This document shows positions 15,268 to 30,200 of a DNA stretch of 64,000 bases, in pieces. The notes beneath the pieces were generated by a model. That model saw only the letters and a list, made by a program, of their open reading frames with translations, was not told where the DNA came from and searched no databases. This stretch comes from Syngnathus acus (Eukaryota > Chordata > Actinopteri > Syngnathiformes > Syngnathidae): the NCBI RefSeq assembly GCF_901709675.1, contig NC_051101.1, positions 7,896,501-7,960,500 on the forward strand, given 5' to 3'. Position 1 is the first letter of the stretch. Every line of letters begins with the position of its first letter. The translations under genes were made by a program, and so were the position numbers.

Positions 15268-18200
15268 CAAGGGGAAAAAAACATAAACCGAAAAGACAAT
15301 GAGTAAAATGGGGGGGGAAAAAAAGATACGAGATCCACTTTGAGAACATTAATCATTTGAAAGAATGCCTCCCTTTCTAAACTGTAAAGTGTTGCAAAAA
15401 ATGGACAAAAAAATAATTCTAAAGCACAAAGTCAGAGAAAAGCAAATACTTATTCAATAGTATGGTTACAATCACTATTTCCATGATGCTTTCCACATAT
15501 GTGAGCCCATAAGAATGGGAACGTACATCTGCTAAAATGTCCATTTTTGTTATCACTGTGAATGTAGTCAACCACCTTTGACAAAGAGGGGTAAATGTTT
15601 AGTTGATGGTGCATGTGTAATGTATGTGGGCACACATGCTGTGTGTTATTCTTGCCTTGGGATAGTTGCCAGGTAGGCTACGAGCCTGCGAAGGTCTTCT
15701 GCTCGTATTCTATCATGGTTGCTGCGTGCTGGGAAAGTGAGAACAGGACCTCCTCGTCTGTCTCTGCCTCCTGCAGGTAGTTTGGGAGAAATTATTTTAT
15801 TCTAAATACATTCCAGAATAGTCAGATCCTAGATCACCTATGAAGAACATTAACAATCTATTAATTTGTTAATTACTGCAGTTTTAATGTTCTGTATGTT
15901 GGGAAATGTTCTGAACTCCTGTTTTGATGCCAATGTTGGAACGAACTAAATACCTTTGCCTGGAGGAGTTGTGCCCCAGCCAAGGTCTGCATGGATCTAG
16001 CGCAAGTTCCCGTAGGTGATGTCATGTTTTTCTTCTTTACACCAAACTATTTTAGGCTCACCAACTGACACTTCGGCTGGCTGCACCAAAGTGGTGCCTC
16101 AAGAATAGTGTCAAGACATGATTTATCAACAAATAACGTCCCAGAACTCTCTTTGGTTGATTGATTAAAACGCCCATTGTTACTTTGTACGCTTCCCTAT
16201 TGTCACAGACCTGAACTCTTCAAATGACATTTATGTATGTCGATAAAGGCTGTGTTATTTTATAAATAGTAAAAATTCCAAAAATACCCCTAGTTATGTC
16301 TAATAGAGGAAAATGAACAAAATACATGTATTTTAAAATGTCTGCACTTTAGTGCCTTTGTATTGTAACTAACTTCACATAGACATACAGACAGACGAAT
16401 GAAGTATAATTCAGCGAGTTAACATGCTGCCCCCCCCACAAAAAAACAAGCTGCATTCTTTTCTTAGACACTTTTTGTCCTTCCCACTGTAAGTTATCAT
16501 TCGGCATTTGCCTCGTCCCACTTCCTAATTCCACCCCCGGTTGTCAAGGTAACAGAAGCACATTGGACATTGGTCTGACAGGATGAAGGAGGGTTTAGAA
16601 GTGGCTCATTTGCATAAAACAGTCATTTCTCAAACACAGGTATATTATAAGAAAAGACAAAACAAAATTATGCAGAAATTATGCATTTAAGCAGCACAGC
16701 TACTGTATAATGTTGTATGATGTGATAATCTGATGTATGCGTCTGACCTGAAAGAAAGGCCACCTTCTCCTTGAGGATGGGAAGCACATCAATGGCCTTC
16801 ATATCTTCATTGCGATGAAATCCTACACAAGGAGCACAAGCAACAAAGTCAAAAAGACAAGGCTGTATTGTGAACAAGAAATGAAAACAACAACAACAGG
16901 ATAATGACAAATTACATTAATAAGACAATTTTCATTTGGGCCATTGCGATGCGGGCAGTTGAGAATGAGCTCATTATAGTTCCACCTAATTTGCTATTGT
17001 AGGCCTGCCAACGCTTAGGCATTATTAGAGAAGGCAAGGTAGATATTTTACTTACACTCACGCCAGTTACAATATTTCTTGAAGCGCATTTAGGGTGATT
17101 ATCCTGTTGGGGGACACATGATTTGAGACTAAGAACAAGCTTTCTATCACTGGGCAGCAGTTTGCTCCTGAATACTTTGAGCCTTGAAATGTTGTCACCC
17201 CCTGTACAGGAACAAAACATCCTGCACTGGATTCAGTGAAACAGACCCAAAGAATATCCAAAGCCACATTGTTGTACTCTACAATTACAATAGTTTATTT
17301 GACAAATATAAAATAAATCATTTATATTGGTGGGGTAGTGCTGATCAATTGTTAGGTGCTGTCTTCGTCTCATGATGTCAAAGTGTGAACAGTATAATGA
17401 AGATGAGTCTTTAATTACCAACTCTAATTGAACCATATCAGATATTCTTCACAAGCTTCTAGTTTTTCAGAGTACTCTTCAGGCATTACTGGACTTATTC
17501 AACATCAAAGATGCAAGTCTCACATTAACTATGAACTCTCATTTTTATGCTCTCAAAAATCATCTTTGATATGTGAACATCTGATATTCCACGTGCAGCA
17601 CAAAGAATTTGGGTATATACAGTAGAGGCCAAAAAAGATAGGGCCAATGCATCCTGTGAAAACGACACACCGTGGGATGAATTTTAATGACCTAAGTGAT
17701 CCAAAGTTTTACGAATATTAGGACATGCTATGAAAGTCATTTGTAGTAATTTTTGATGAACTGAAGAGTCTCCATTTAATGCACTCGACATGATCTCACA
17801 ATTTGTGCCATAAGAAATCTGCCAAATGTGATTATGATGAACAGCGAGTCGGAAAAATAACATACGTGCAACATACAACTCAACAATAAACCGCAGGACT
17901 AAAATATTAGCTTCCACACTGTCATTCATGAAATGCCATCATCACTTATGTTTGCACATAGTAACACAAATGTAACAATACAATAACAGCAGCAATCATC
18001 TCGCTTCACTTCAAATAAACTCATTAATTAGTCTACCAAGCATGAATCAAACATTTTCAATCACAGACTGCTAGTGCGGAGCACACTCATAATGAGAGCA
18101 ATCTATTTTACAGACAGTCAGAGCCCCTGTAGTATTACCTACAATTTATAGTCTTGGTCACTGTGGGCGCTTTCTAATATGTAATTTGATGTCGAAGATG

Positions 18201-21200
18201 AATGGATAGCAGAGAGTGAAGGTATTTTAGCAAAATTCTATAACATGTCCAGCATATAGTTGATAAGCTGAGCACATGACAGGTACCAAATCAGATAGCA
18301 ACAAAGGTTCTTATAGTTAACGAAAACTAATTATGATACTAAAATTAAAAAAAAATTAAAATGAAATTACGCTTGAAAACTACAATAAGCTAACTACAAC
18401 AGTCAAAAGTTTTCACTTTTGTCAATCAATTTCAAATTTCAAATTAGTGATTACTGTAGAAGAAAGAAGGCCAACAGTAGTCTGGGAATTAGGTGTTTAC
18501 TTTGTTACATAATACTTCAACAAAAATCTTCAGATACATGTATGTATGAAGTAATTCTGTCCATCAGACATATTCTACCCTATGTTTTGTTCTCGATCAA
18601 CAAATACTGTGCCCATATGTCTTAATGCTGTTAACGTTTGATTTGCACATAGGCCAGTACAGTCTCGTGTGCAACCAACTTGAGAAATTATGATAGGTGT
18701 GAGGGAAGTAGATAAATTTAAAATTCTAATTGGCTGGTAACTTTAGAGAGCCACCAACCACATTGGCTGGTGAAAAAAAAAAAAAGTTAATTTATAACCC
18801 TGATTATAACCTTGGTAACAAAGCAGGAGTGCAGGATGCTTATTCTTCAATTGGAACACACACAAAATTACATATGATTGCATAATTGCATGCAAGCGCA
18901 CATTCTGCATCATGACAACAATAAAAAAAAAATCTATCGCCCTGGTAACCTAAATCGTACCGCTTAAGCCTGGTTTACCGAGCAGTATATTTTGAGTCAG
19001 CTTCATAACACTACTTTTAAGGACTCTCAAAGTATACAATAGAGTATAGTACAATTTGTTTGTCACTTTTAATGGTAACACGGCCATACTTTGGAGGGAA
19101 ACAGTTTTCAAACTTGTCAATTGCATTAAATTGCAAACATTCCTTGTATTTTATTTTTAAAATCACATTACATCAAGTTCCCAGTGATATGAAATAGATC
19201 ATTCAAAGGTCAGCCACTGCTCGGTTTTTAGACGTGATGTTCGAGGCAACCTAAAACCGCTGAATACAGAGGGGGAGACAAAATTAAAGCTTACAAGTTG
19301 AGGTCACAGAATGAGCGTGGGACTAAACAAGTTCATGGTTGGCTTTAAAATTAGGTCTCAGTAGGATGTCTTGGCTTTGTTTGATATCAAAGTAAAACGG
19401 TGCATTGTGAAAACATTTCACATGCAATGGGGGCATAGGAGGAAATTCTCTCAGATTGATGACGCTCAAGCATTCTTCACTTTGGAGTTACAGTTTGAAT
19501 ACTCGAGGCAAAATGTTTAGCCTCTCAATGACACATGCCCATGTAAACATGCACGTATAACTTTCAGGTCTTTTAAATAGGACGCATATTTGAATACGTC
19601 CAAGCCGCTTTCACAAGGGGCTCCCACTGTGATTGTGCAGAGTTCTAAGAAAAATATGTTCTTGTCTTTCTGGACAAGAGTGCTAGACCCATTGACCCAT
19701 TGACCCAGTGCATCATCCCATAGTAGCAACAGCAAGCCCACGCCATTCACGAATGAGCGCATTATCAATGGGTATTTTGCCTCGCAGTAGTTGAAAGATT
19801 TCCCTCTGGGGCCTGTTGCTCAGCCTTACCTTCAAATGTATAATAGTTTCGAGTGATGGAATGGTGTGTATATGTCTGCAACTGCCTCTGGTGTGTAAGG
19901 ATGTTACATCAGGCTAACATGAGGTACACTGAAAGTGTTTACCGTATAAACCAAGTGTGTAATGACCAATTACAAGCTGAATGTTTGTCCCCGGTGTGAC
20001 AACCATTCACATGTTGCCACTGCGCTGTGAGACAACAGCTATGAGCAAAATGACGGTGTCTCTCAAACTTTATAGTATATTTATCGACACAAATTTTTTG
20101 TTATTTAAGTTGAACACCTGTCACCATATCGATGTCTCAATTAAACCACCCCTTTTCAAAAGTGTAGTTGTGTGACCTTCAGCTTCAGCTGGTAGAAGGC
20201 CTGAAAACTGTGGTAGGCTCAACTTTCATTGGGTTTCTCATATTGTTGTGACAGTGTGACTTACCGCAAAAATAACACTTCACTACTACCACCGCCCCTC
20301 GACCTGGATATAACCCCAAAAACATGGCTATATTACTATGCCACAATAAATGGGATATCAGGGAAATTTGTAGTGATGGAGAGAATCTCACAGTTCTGTA
20401 TGTAAAAAAGATTCAGATTAAAACCGTAAACCCTTTAGCATTGGACCCTGTGTACTCCATGCAAGCAAAAATACATAATTATAGGTCATGTTTACTGGCA
20501 CGATTTCAATTCAAAAGCTGCATCAAGAGAAAAGCAGAATGGAGGAAAATTGTTTCACAGATCTAATTATGAGGACAGTGAGGTGTATAATTCAAGCAGT
20601 TTCTTTCTTGCATTGTCTCCTAGTAGTCTTTATATAACATGTGGTTTCATGGTGCTACTACAGCTGTTTGTGTTAATTTCACACCTTGGTGAGCCTGATT
20701 AACAACCTTTCCTCTGAGCAGAATTAACAAATATCCTAGTTATTCCCATTGGCTTTGCTCTCATCGTAGATGACACGTTGTATCGCTCTCTGTCCCTCCA
20801 TTTCCATAGTTAATGTTCCCCTCGGCCTCACTATTGGCAACCGTCTGCATCACTCACTTAATGCTTTCTTATTTAAGAAACCTTGAGTCCGGGGTCAACA
20901 GTAGCTCAATAAGCCTGACAATATTACACACTAGTCTTTTAGGCAGACATCTTAATAGCATTCATTCAATTTCAAGGGAAATGGAAATTATGGATTCAGG
21001 AAATAATACCTGGTGAGGTAAGTGCTCTAAGTAGTGTGAGGCAGTTTGTGTCTAAGAAGGAAAGAGTTGTCGTCTCGAGTTGGTGATTATGTACAGCACT
21101 TTCAATCCTTTTTATATACCAATATAAAGGACTTGAAATCTAGCAAATCCAGATGAAATCTGGACTTGAAATCTGGCAAAGCCAAGTGAAAACAGTTGGT

Positions 21201-21211
21201 ACAGCCAGAAA

Positions 21212-21246
<35 letters not shown>

Positions 21247-24200
21247 TTTTTAACTTACAGTAACCCTTATCTTATGCTCAAATAATTACAACTTTACAAT
21301 TGCTACAATGTGCTTCACACAAAAGATTCAGATTTGGCTGGGTCTTCTATAAGAGTTTGCATAGCAATGTGCTGGATATTTTCTTACAATTTAAAGCACC
21401 ACAGACATTTGTAAAAACACATTCTATTTATACAACTGCATTTTGCAGTCCAGGGATCCTGCAGATTGCAGCGGGTCCACACTTTGTATTTAATTCCATC
21501 ATCTTGTCAGTCACTTTCATATCGTTAAGACAAAAATAAACCACTAAGACTCTTGCAGTTATCCGCAATGAGTAGTAAGCTCCGTGATTTGCTGCACTTG
21601 CCAAATGAGTTCCCAAGTAGAAGTTGCAACCGATGCATCATTTAGGCCATCTGTGTCAGTGTTTTCCACTAATGCACAGCACATGCTCAAAGGCCTGGCA
21701 AATAATATGCGTGCCTTTAAATAATGCAGCATAGGACATGTAATGGCACCATGTACTGTATTGATATGCCTACTCACATTCCACAATTTTCATATTCAGC
21801 CAGCTAGGTGAAAATATCATAACACAGTTTATATGGACACACATAGCAACTCCCATAATGACACAATAAAAGATAGATACATAATAATAATTTATGACGT
21901 CTTCAAAACGTGTAACAAGAAGTATTGTCTCGCATGTTAGGGAGTATCTTTCAAGCAAGCAAATAAGTGAGTGGAAAAAAATAAAATAAAACAAAAAGAG
22001 AAATGCTTTACCTGAGAGTCTGATCAGGACTTTCCCGGCTTGGGCATATTGCCAGCTGTGGTTGTCCAACACCGCCATTGACAAACAAAATTATCCAAAA
22101 TCCAAGCTGCAACTGCAACACGCTACACGTTATTCAGTTCTCTCATGACTAGCATCCAAAGCAGTTTTTTCACCCTAGCTGTAACATAGTTGCATGGCAA
22201 GAAGGGATCCATACAAAAGCAGAGCCATATATCGACGAACGTCCTGTCACCCATTGAGCGGCAAAAATGCAAAGGCACTGCCAGCTCCCTTTTTTGCTGA
22301 CACAACTGGCTTTTCTTTGCCTCGTCCCCCCATGTCAGCATCCCCTCCCCAAGACAAGATTTAGTAAGAACGAATGCTTTGCATTAAACAGTGTCTCCCC
22401 TCAAAAGGAGCTAGTCCCAAAAACGACAGAGAGAAGTAAGCCAGCCAAATGCAGTTGTTACTGTTGGATTTACGTCTGAAATAGGCTTAAATAATGATTG
22501 GTTATAATCCTCCGTATGCTCTCTCTACTAACATTAAAAACCGTAATATCGGTTTTGGCCACTGTTGACTTATCTCAGAACAAACATGTCAGACTTTCAG
22601 CTTCAATTTGGAGCATAACAAGCCTCAAATTAATAGTCTGCTTCCACATTATTTTTAGAATCACAAGGAGCATGTGTACTGCGGACACAAAGTTGTCTAT
22701 TATATCATCTTGACATCACTTAACCACTAAGAAAGTGCAAAAAAATCTCATAAAAGAATTAACAGAGCCATTTTTATTCCCCCGGTTATATGCGTGCCAA
22801 TTTTTTTTCCAATACTTTAAAATGAATCCCAACTTTCACAAAACAGTGTTGCTTACTATTTGCTAAACTTTTTTTCCAACTGAGATTACAGAACAAACAG
22901 TTAATCAGAGTTTGTTTTTCCTCCAAAAGGACTGGAACCGTTATCAGTCATGGGGAAAATAAGAAAATAACCGTCTGATTTACTAAAACTGCAAAACTGG
23001 TGCACACTGTGAACTTTAATCTACTAACCGGGGAGCCAGGCGCACTCATGATTGGGAAATTCACAGAATTTCTGGGCATTTCATTTTTTGTGGTCTTTTA
23101 GGATCATATGCAAATAGAATTAGCATATGAAAATTGAATAATTAGCATATACAAATAGAATGATTATGTGCAATTTCATTTGCAAAACCTAAGATGCTGA
23201 GTTTGCATCCTTAATTGGCGTGTTGGAAAGACAGGTGAAATTGACACCTCTGTGGGTAACCATAACAAGGACTGAGAGCTGGCCCTTGTGCGACACATCA
23301 GCGCTAGAAAAGAGGGAACAAGGTCTTTTTCAGCACTGATTATGCATGTGCAAGTATCTGTTTTTAAGAACTCAATTGAAACACACAGTGCAGCCAGCTG
23401 AGTTGCATAAAAACACATCAATGCAGGAGACAAAGCGGCATGGGGGTTGGACTTTGTACAGCTCAAGGAACACCATTCATCAGCTTCCTCAATCCAAACT
23501 ATCCTCAATCCGCTGATTGTACCACCACACAACAAAACGCAGCCACCAAGCCACAGTGCACCAAATAAAACTTGACAGACAGGGTGCACAAGGGAGAGAA
23601 GTGTGTTTGTGTCGGTTTGTGTTTGTGTACATCTTCCCTGCAAGAGCTGCCTCAGAGCGCAGGGGAGGAAATAGGAAGTTTAAAGAATGGCTTAGAAATA
23701 ACAGCACATCAGCGACCCGGACCAGATGGGAGGTGAACTGATGACATGAAATAAAATGTGGAGTTAAGTGAAGAGGGGATAAACAGAAAGCTTCTTTGCA
23801 GGATATATTAGACAGGGACTAAATTGAATCAGGATTGGTTGGTTAAATTAATTAAAAAATGTTGGTTTTTGAAAGCAGGGATTCAAAACAGGGATGGACA
23901 ACTTAGATGTTTGATTCAAAACGTTTTATCTTCGTCCCCCTAAGAGCCAGAATGTGTTACACACCGAGTGCCATCGTGCTATTGCGTATTGTTGTATGTA
24001 AAGCAAAAACATGTCATCCAGAAAAACATCTGAGTCTATACATTATTATCAAATCGGTCAAGAAATGCATTTACCTAAGGTGACAAAATTGTACAGGATC
24101 TTATTCTTTCAAATGGTAGAGAAACAAAATTGTACAGGATCTTATTCTTTCAAATGGTAGAGAAACTGTGCAGTAAGCAAAAATTACTCACAAGCGCAAA

Positions 24201-27200
24201 CTGCTGCTAAGCGACTGCTTTTGTTTAACTTCTACAGAGACACTTAGAAAAAAAAATTCTCATTGATGATAAACAGCGAGTCCCTGCGGTTTATGTTCCA
24301 ACAAACTGAAAGAAACCAAAAACATGACTGAATCCAATTTTCTGTGTGTGTGCGTGCGTGCGTGTGTGTGTTGTGAGCCTGCTTACATGTTTTACATTAA
24401 AATCAAGTCTGCTTATGTGCCTCTTTGTTTTCTAATTTCACTCTCCATTGGTAATTTTCTTTTCCCTTACTTTTTCTCTTTTCTCTCAGCCCCACGACTA
24501 CCAAAGCAGCAGCTACTGTCCTGCATGCTTCCCTCCTCTCTGCTTCGATTCCTCTGTGAATGGATTCTCACTAGACTTGTCCTCTACAAAGGCTGCTGTC
24601 CTGTTGCGTAAACACCCAGCAGACAGGGAACTACAGGCCATGGCTACATAGCTGGTCTCCAGCCAGGAGGCAGTCAGTGGATGCAACAGCTCTGGAGCGT
24701 TGCTACAGCTCTGAAAACAACAGGCTAAAGCAAACAGGCTTGGTGGACAGAATATCTGCATGCATAAACGCACGTGTGCGTGCGTGCACACGCCATCCTA
24801 AGGTAATGTAATGCAAAAGGGACTGATCCATAGATGAAGAAATATGACAACGCATTTGCACTAAATTACATAGATGAGTCCCCTCAAACTACTGGATTAA
24901 ATTGGTCAATAAGATTCCCCGTGGGACATGTGTTTGCAACTTTTAATTTCTGAAAATGTATAATTTTTAACTATAAAAAAAATTCTGCTTATTTTTAGAT
25001 ACATTCCTGAAGCTTTGTATGCTATTGTGCTTGTGCTCTCTGTTGGTTCTGATTACTACAGCGACTGCTTTCTTTCACTCAGCCTGTAGGGGTCACTGAA
25101 ATATTTTTTTTCTGATGAGGACTTCATTGTTTTTATCTGGCAGAAACAAATGCAAAGTGTTCATATGTTGGACAAGCAATGATTTATTATCAACATGTTG
25201 GAAACGTTTGACCTAAAGTATCTGAGAGTGATGGACAGCATGTGATGTTAGTTTTACTCTTGAAAATCAGCTGAGCTCCACAATTTGATGGTTCATTTGA
25301 CATTAAATTGATATTGTTAAAATGTTATTTTGTGAATATTTATAAACGTTACAACATTATTTTACTGATTTATCAAGAACCATGTTTGAATACATGCATT
25401 GACTAAAGGGCATTTTTTTTGCAAGAGAAAACACATTTTCTTTTTATCTCAAGAAAGAAAGGTACAGTATTTTATTTTTGGTTCGGTATCGGAGCGATCA
25501 AGCCAATACCAGAAGAGAAGAAAGTAACAAACAACAAAACTTGCTTTGAATAATTTCATTATTTCTGTCCTCTATAAAAACAAATCAATTAAAATTGCAA
25601 AGTAGATTTTTGTGAAACAAATTAAGATTATATTTCAATGCAGTATCATCTGAATTGCATCCTAACGAGATCCCGCCAATTGTTTGTCCTCGTGTATGTC
25701 CACCACGAGTCAGCAAAACAGTTTGTTTCCAATAACAAGGCCAGCAACAGCCATTATTAATTTGCATTTGCAAGGGGGATTCAGGTGCAGTGTTTTTGTT
25801 TAAGACGAGCTCAGCTCCATCATATACTATACTAGCAAGAAAGAAGGCTTTGTCTCTACAACTGAGCACAACAAACCAAAAATAGAGAGTAGTAACACTG
25901 TCGAGAGAAGGCTCTCTCAAGTGCAGAGTTTTTTGTAACAAACAAATCCCAATATGATAAAAATAGAACTTTACAGTGACACTTACAAGAAGCTGCAGAG
26001 ATGACGTAGATGGACATGTTACCTGCTGCTCATCTCTATTTATGAACACAGTTGACAAACGAAAGGAGCAGCAAAGAAATTCTGCATCAGGTCCACCCAT
26101 ATATGAGAATCTACTCAAGTACTGCATTTCATGTATCCCAGCGAGAATCCACAGATTTTTTCACCCACCATAATGTCTTCACCGTCAAGCATGAACAAAA
26201 TTAGAGAATCCCATTTTGCAAATCAAAGTATTTTTCCCCACATGAGAGTGCACATAAACATTGCTTGAAATCATATTGGGGGGAAACCAAATATATCCAT
26301 AACAATCCACTGCCGCATTATGCAGGCTCTCTTCCTGTCCTATAATTGAAAAAATATCAGTCATGAATATAACTCCTGTACATAAATCCGAAAAGATCCA
26401 TCGATTTTTCAGTGTTCCTGCAGCCATGCATGCAAGCATCCTTATTTAATATCGCTCACATCAAAGAGCAAACAGCATGCATTCAACTTGCCCCCACCCT
26501 TTAAACGTAGCCCATCCCCCAGTTGCCATCCCCCAGATGCGATTGGGCGGACAGTAGGTGAGAGGCCACTGGTGATTGAGCTGGGGGGTTGTGGCAGAAC
26601 CCTTGCTTTCTATGCATCAATGCTTTCCAGGAAAAGAGCAGGTCCGAGGCAGTGATGGAGGTCTTAAAGATGACGATGAGGGAAACAGAAATAGTTCTGG
26701 GTGGAGGAGGAGGTGGCACAAAAGTGAAGAAAGAGCATAATAGACTAAAATGTTTAAATTGTGTCCTATGATAACAACAGCGGACTTATAATGCTTTATA
26801 ATTTAAATGACATCGTTGTCAGCAATGATGATGATGAGTACCATGGTGATGCTGTTGGTAGGGCAGAAGATTTTACTTCAGGGGAAATGCGATTCGGAGC
26901 AGATGGACCTAATTAGCATGCAGCATGGTATGTTTATTTATTGTGAGTGGCCACAAGTTTGGATCTGTGTGTGGTTTGTCTGTTAATGTGTTTTTTTTTT
27001 TTATTAATATATTATGTTGTCTGCCTCAGGCTTGATGCTTGGTCATGTGCCCTATAAAGCCCTCCCCCCTTGTAGACACAACCAAATGTTGCATAAGACT
27101 CGACAATGTCACATCTGTAGTAGTAATTGAATATGTACGGGCTGTTTAGTTTAAGGGTGTAATAAAATACAAATTTCAAAGAAACCAATTTTCTATTCAA

Positions 27201-30200
27201 GTATTGTGAGTGATACTTGGGGTACGCATGACCAATGATTCGATTAGTGATTGTGGAGAATTCTGACCATGGTGTTGATTTGTCTTGAAGAAGTTATGCG
27301 GTCGCTCTTGAGCAGTACTTGGCTGCAACCAGCTAAGGCACTGTTGATTCAGTTTGAATCAGTGTCTGTATCAAGAAAAATACATTTGACCCCTGCTCTT
27401 TATGGGCAAGAGGGAACAGGCCAGCCCAGGAATAGCGAATATCCATGTATTACTGACGACCATTGAAATGTATTGGAAAAAATATATATAAATAAAATAT
27501 TTTTTCCAAACCTTGAAAACCCAAACTCCAAATGATGTGTCAAAAAACTGCTGATAAATGTTCAATATAGCCCGACCTGGCTTCTATAAGAAGAATGCAA
27601 CGGCAAAAATCTCATAGTGGACCACTTCCTCTACTGCTTAAAAAGTGTACGTGCATACACTACAGTATGAGTGGTCATGCCAGTCTGTTTGCCTGCCTGC
27701 TGTGCACATGTTTAGTATTCAAAGCCCGAATTCAATAGGAACCACAGAGCGATGCGGTTACAGATGAGAAACACAGCTACGGAACTGAATTAAACTGAAC
27801 AAAAACACATGGAAGAGGAATTAAGAGAAGGAGGCGGGAAGTATACCTTTGACCTTTCATATCCAGAAAATGGAAGTGAAAAGAAATATGCTAAATAGGA
27901 TATTGCAAGCAATACAAAAAGATCAGAATCATCCTGAGTGAAAGGGCATTTGACTACTGTTGCAGATTATCTGGGTTTGAGAGCCAAACCATATCTGGGG
28001 GAGTGTCCAAACATTTACTCTGAGCACGCTTAGTCTGTAAATCCATATGTGGGCCAACTGGGACAATCTGCATTTCGTGTGTGAGAGTGTGGGTGCCTAT
28101 ATATGTGTGTGCATGTGCAGACATTACCATGAAGCAACCATTAACACTGGATTCAAACTTTGATCTTCGAAAAAACAAAAAAAAAATCTGGATACCAAAT
28201 GTGGTAGTTAATACAAAAACAAGTTTGTGCGCACTAGAAAAGTAAGCATTCATCAACACTAACATCTAATTTTGCAGTTTTGTAAAACTACGCTGCATCA
28301 TACTAAAACCTTTACTTTACTAAAACCATACTTTTGACGGTAATAAAATAACAGCAACAAATTACAAACACCTCCCAGTACAAAGCCTTAAAGCTCGACA
28401 CAGCTGGAAATCACAATCACAGAAATAAACAAAAAAATAAATAGAAAAATTGTCAAATGTTTTTGATTAAACTCTATAATTGGATTTCAAGCTGATAATG
28501 TCGCCTTGCCTGTGGTTATATATTAGTAGTGATCTAGTTACGGTGTTAAAAATGTCAGAAATTGTAAAACTGTAAGTTTTTGTAGTTACTGGTGATTACA
28601 TTATTATTTTTAAAAAGGGTAGTCAGTAATTCCATTCATTATGTAACACTTTTAATGATGTGCAGCACCGACAGGAAACAGACGTTTAACCCAAGGCCTT
28701 CCTTACTGTTGCTAAAAAAAAAAAAAAAAACAGCTCAAACAATGGATGAACATGTCTTGTTTCTGGAGTGTGATCACACTGAAGGGAAGAGCCTATAATC
28801 AAGTTTAATATATTATTCTTTCCTGTTTTTTTTTTTACCACTCTGAGAGCACATGCTGTCCGCAACAACAAGCTCACATAAGCAAGGTGCGTCGTGTTAC
28901 AAGATTCTCAGTTAATGCCTTAAAGCACACTTGCAAATTCATGAAGTGTTTTGAAAAATAAGAAGGCTGGAAAACAGGATGCATTCAGTTGAGGTTGTGT
29001 CATATCCTGATTGACGGAACAATAAAGTGTCCAAACCAGCAGTCTCCCACAGCAAAGGGAGAAAAAAAAAGAGGAAAATATACAAATTTATTGTGATTAG
29101 TGAAGTTGAGTTTCCACGTTAATAATTGCTTCGCACTCACGCCACATTCTGCAAGCAAATGCGCGGAAGTTTAGTCTTTGGCTAGCAGTATAAACTGTAT
29201 GCATTATTTGACTTTTTCTAGAAAAATATATATCGCTATTTGCGATCTGCCATTCCTTTAAATACATTACAGTTAAAATTCTCGTTTTTAAAAAAAATAA
29301 GCGACTTTTTGTATTTTGTTCCTTGTGAACCAAAATTTGACTTTAAAGCCATGGTATGCGTCGTAATTTCAGCTCAAATGATACACAAAAGTTCCTTGAC
29401 AGAAATCTGTGCAGCTCCTCCAGCATTTTATTTGATATTCTACAACATATTTATACATTATTTCCTCGGCCCTTCATGTATAGGTTAAGGCCCTCTTTAG
29501 CTGTACCTGGTCTGTAGAAGTCTACTGTAGATTAGCTAAATTTACACTTAATTTTCCCCACACACTATTGTACTGCAATGTTGTTGCCTCAAATTCAGTG
29601 TGAAAAGGTCATGAATATATGTATTATCTGAATTTAAATACAGAAATCCATCTTTTTTTTTCATTGCATTTTCGATTTCTTTGTGTGTCTTGGCATGTGA
29701 AGAAATTGACAATAAAGCAGACTTTGACTTTGACTTTTTGACTCTGGATGAAATTCAAGAGGGTTGGGCAAAGGGTGAGCACGGGTTTTGCCTGGCACAT
29801 TCAAACGCTTCCTATTAACACCCCTTTTAAATCCTGGCAACTGAGAGTAATAGGCCAGACTGTCAGTTGAAAAAGGTCTTGTGAAATGTTTATCCCTGGA
29901 TGACCCAATTGGAAACATCAGGACAAAACTGTGTAAACCACATGGCCCTCACTGGGCTAAAGACAACACTACTGATGTCTGTTAGATAGGCTGTCTGCTG
30001 CCTCTGTCTGCACTGTGGCCACTCTGCTGTTGGATGAATGAATGAATGAATGAATGAATGAATGAATGAATGAATGAATGAATGAATGAATGAATGAATA
30101 TACTGCACTACTGCGCACGTGTCAACAATTTCAACATGGGAAAGCATGTTGCTCCCCAGTTTATGGCAAGAAAATTCAGATTGCAATGACTACCTCTACC

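Noticed and set aside
15116-15356. Ser-Leu repeat protein on the minus strand
   Set aside because: Translation of a (GA)n microsatellite.
618-16822. Kalirin (kalrn) as the identity of the minus-strand gene
   Set aside because: Family is shared, but [34 protein letters not shown] and [11 protein letters not shown] follow TRIO rather than kalirin, and dnah5 adjacency fits TRIO.
23176-23643. 155-codon minus-strand open frame
   Set aside because: No family resemblance and low-complexity Cys/Leu/Ser composition; treated as chance.
25585-26127. 180-codon minus-strand open frame, the longest non-exonic frame in trio intron 1
   Set aside because: No recognisable domain, composition like surrounding intron, no supporting splice or start context; probably chance.
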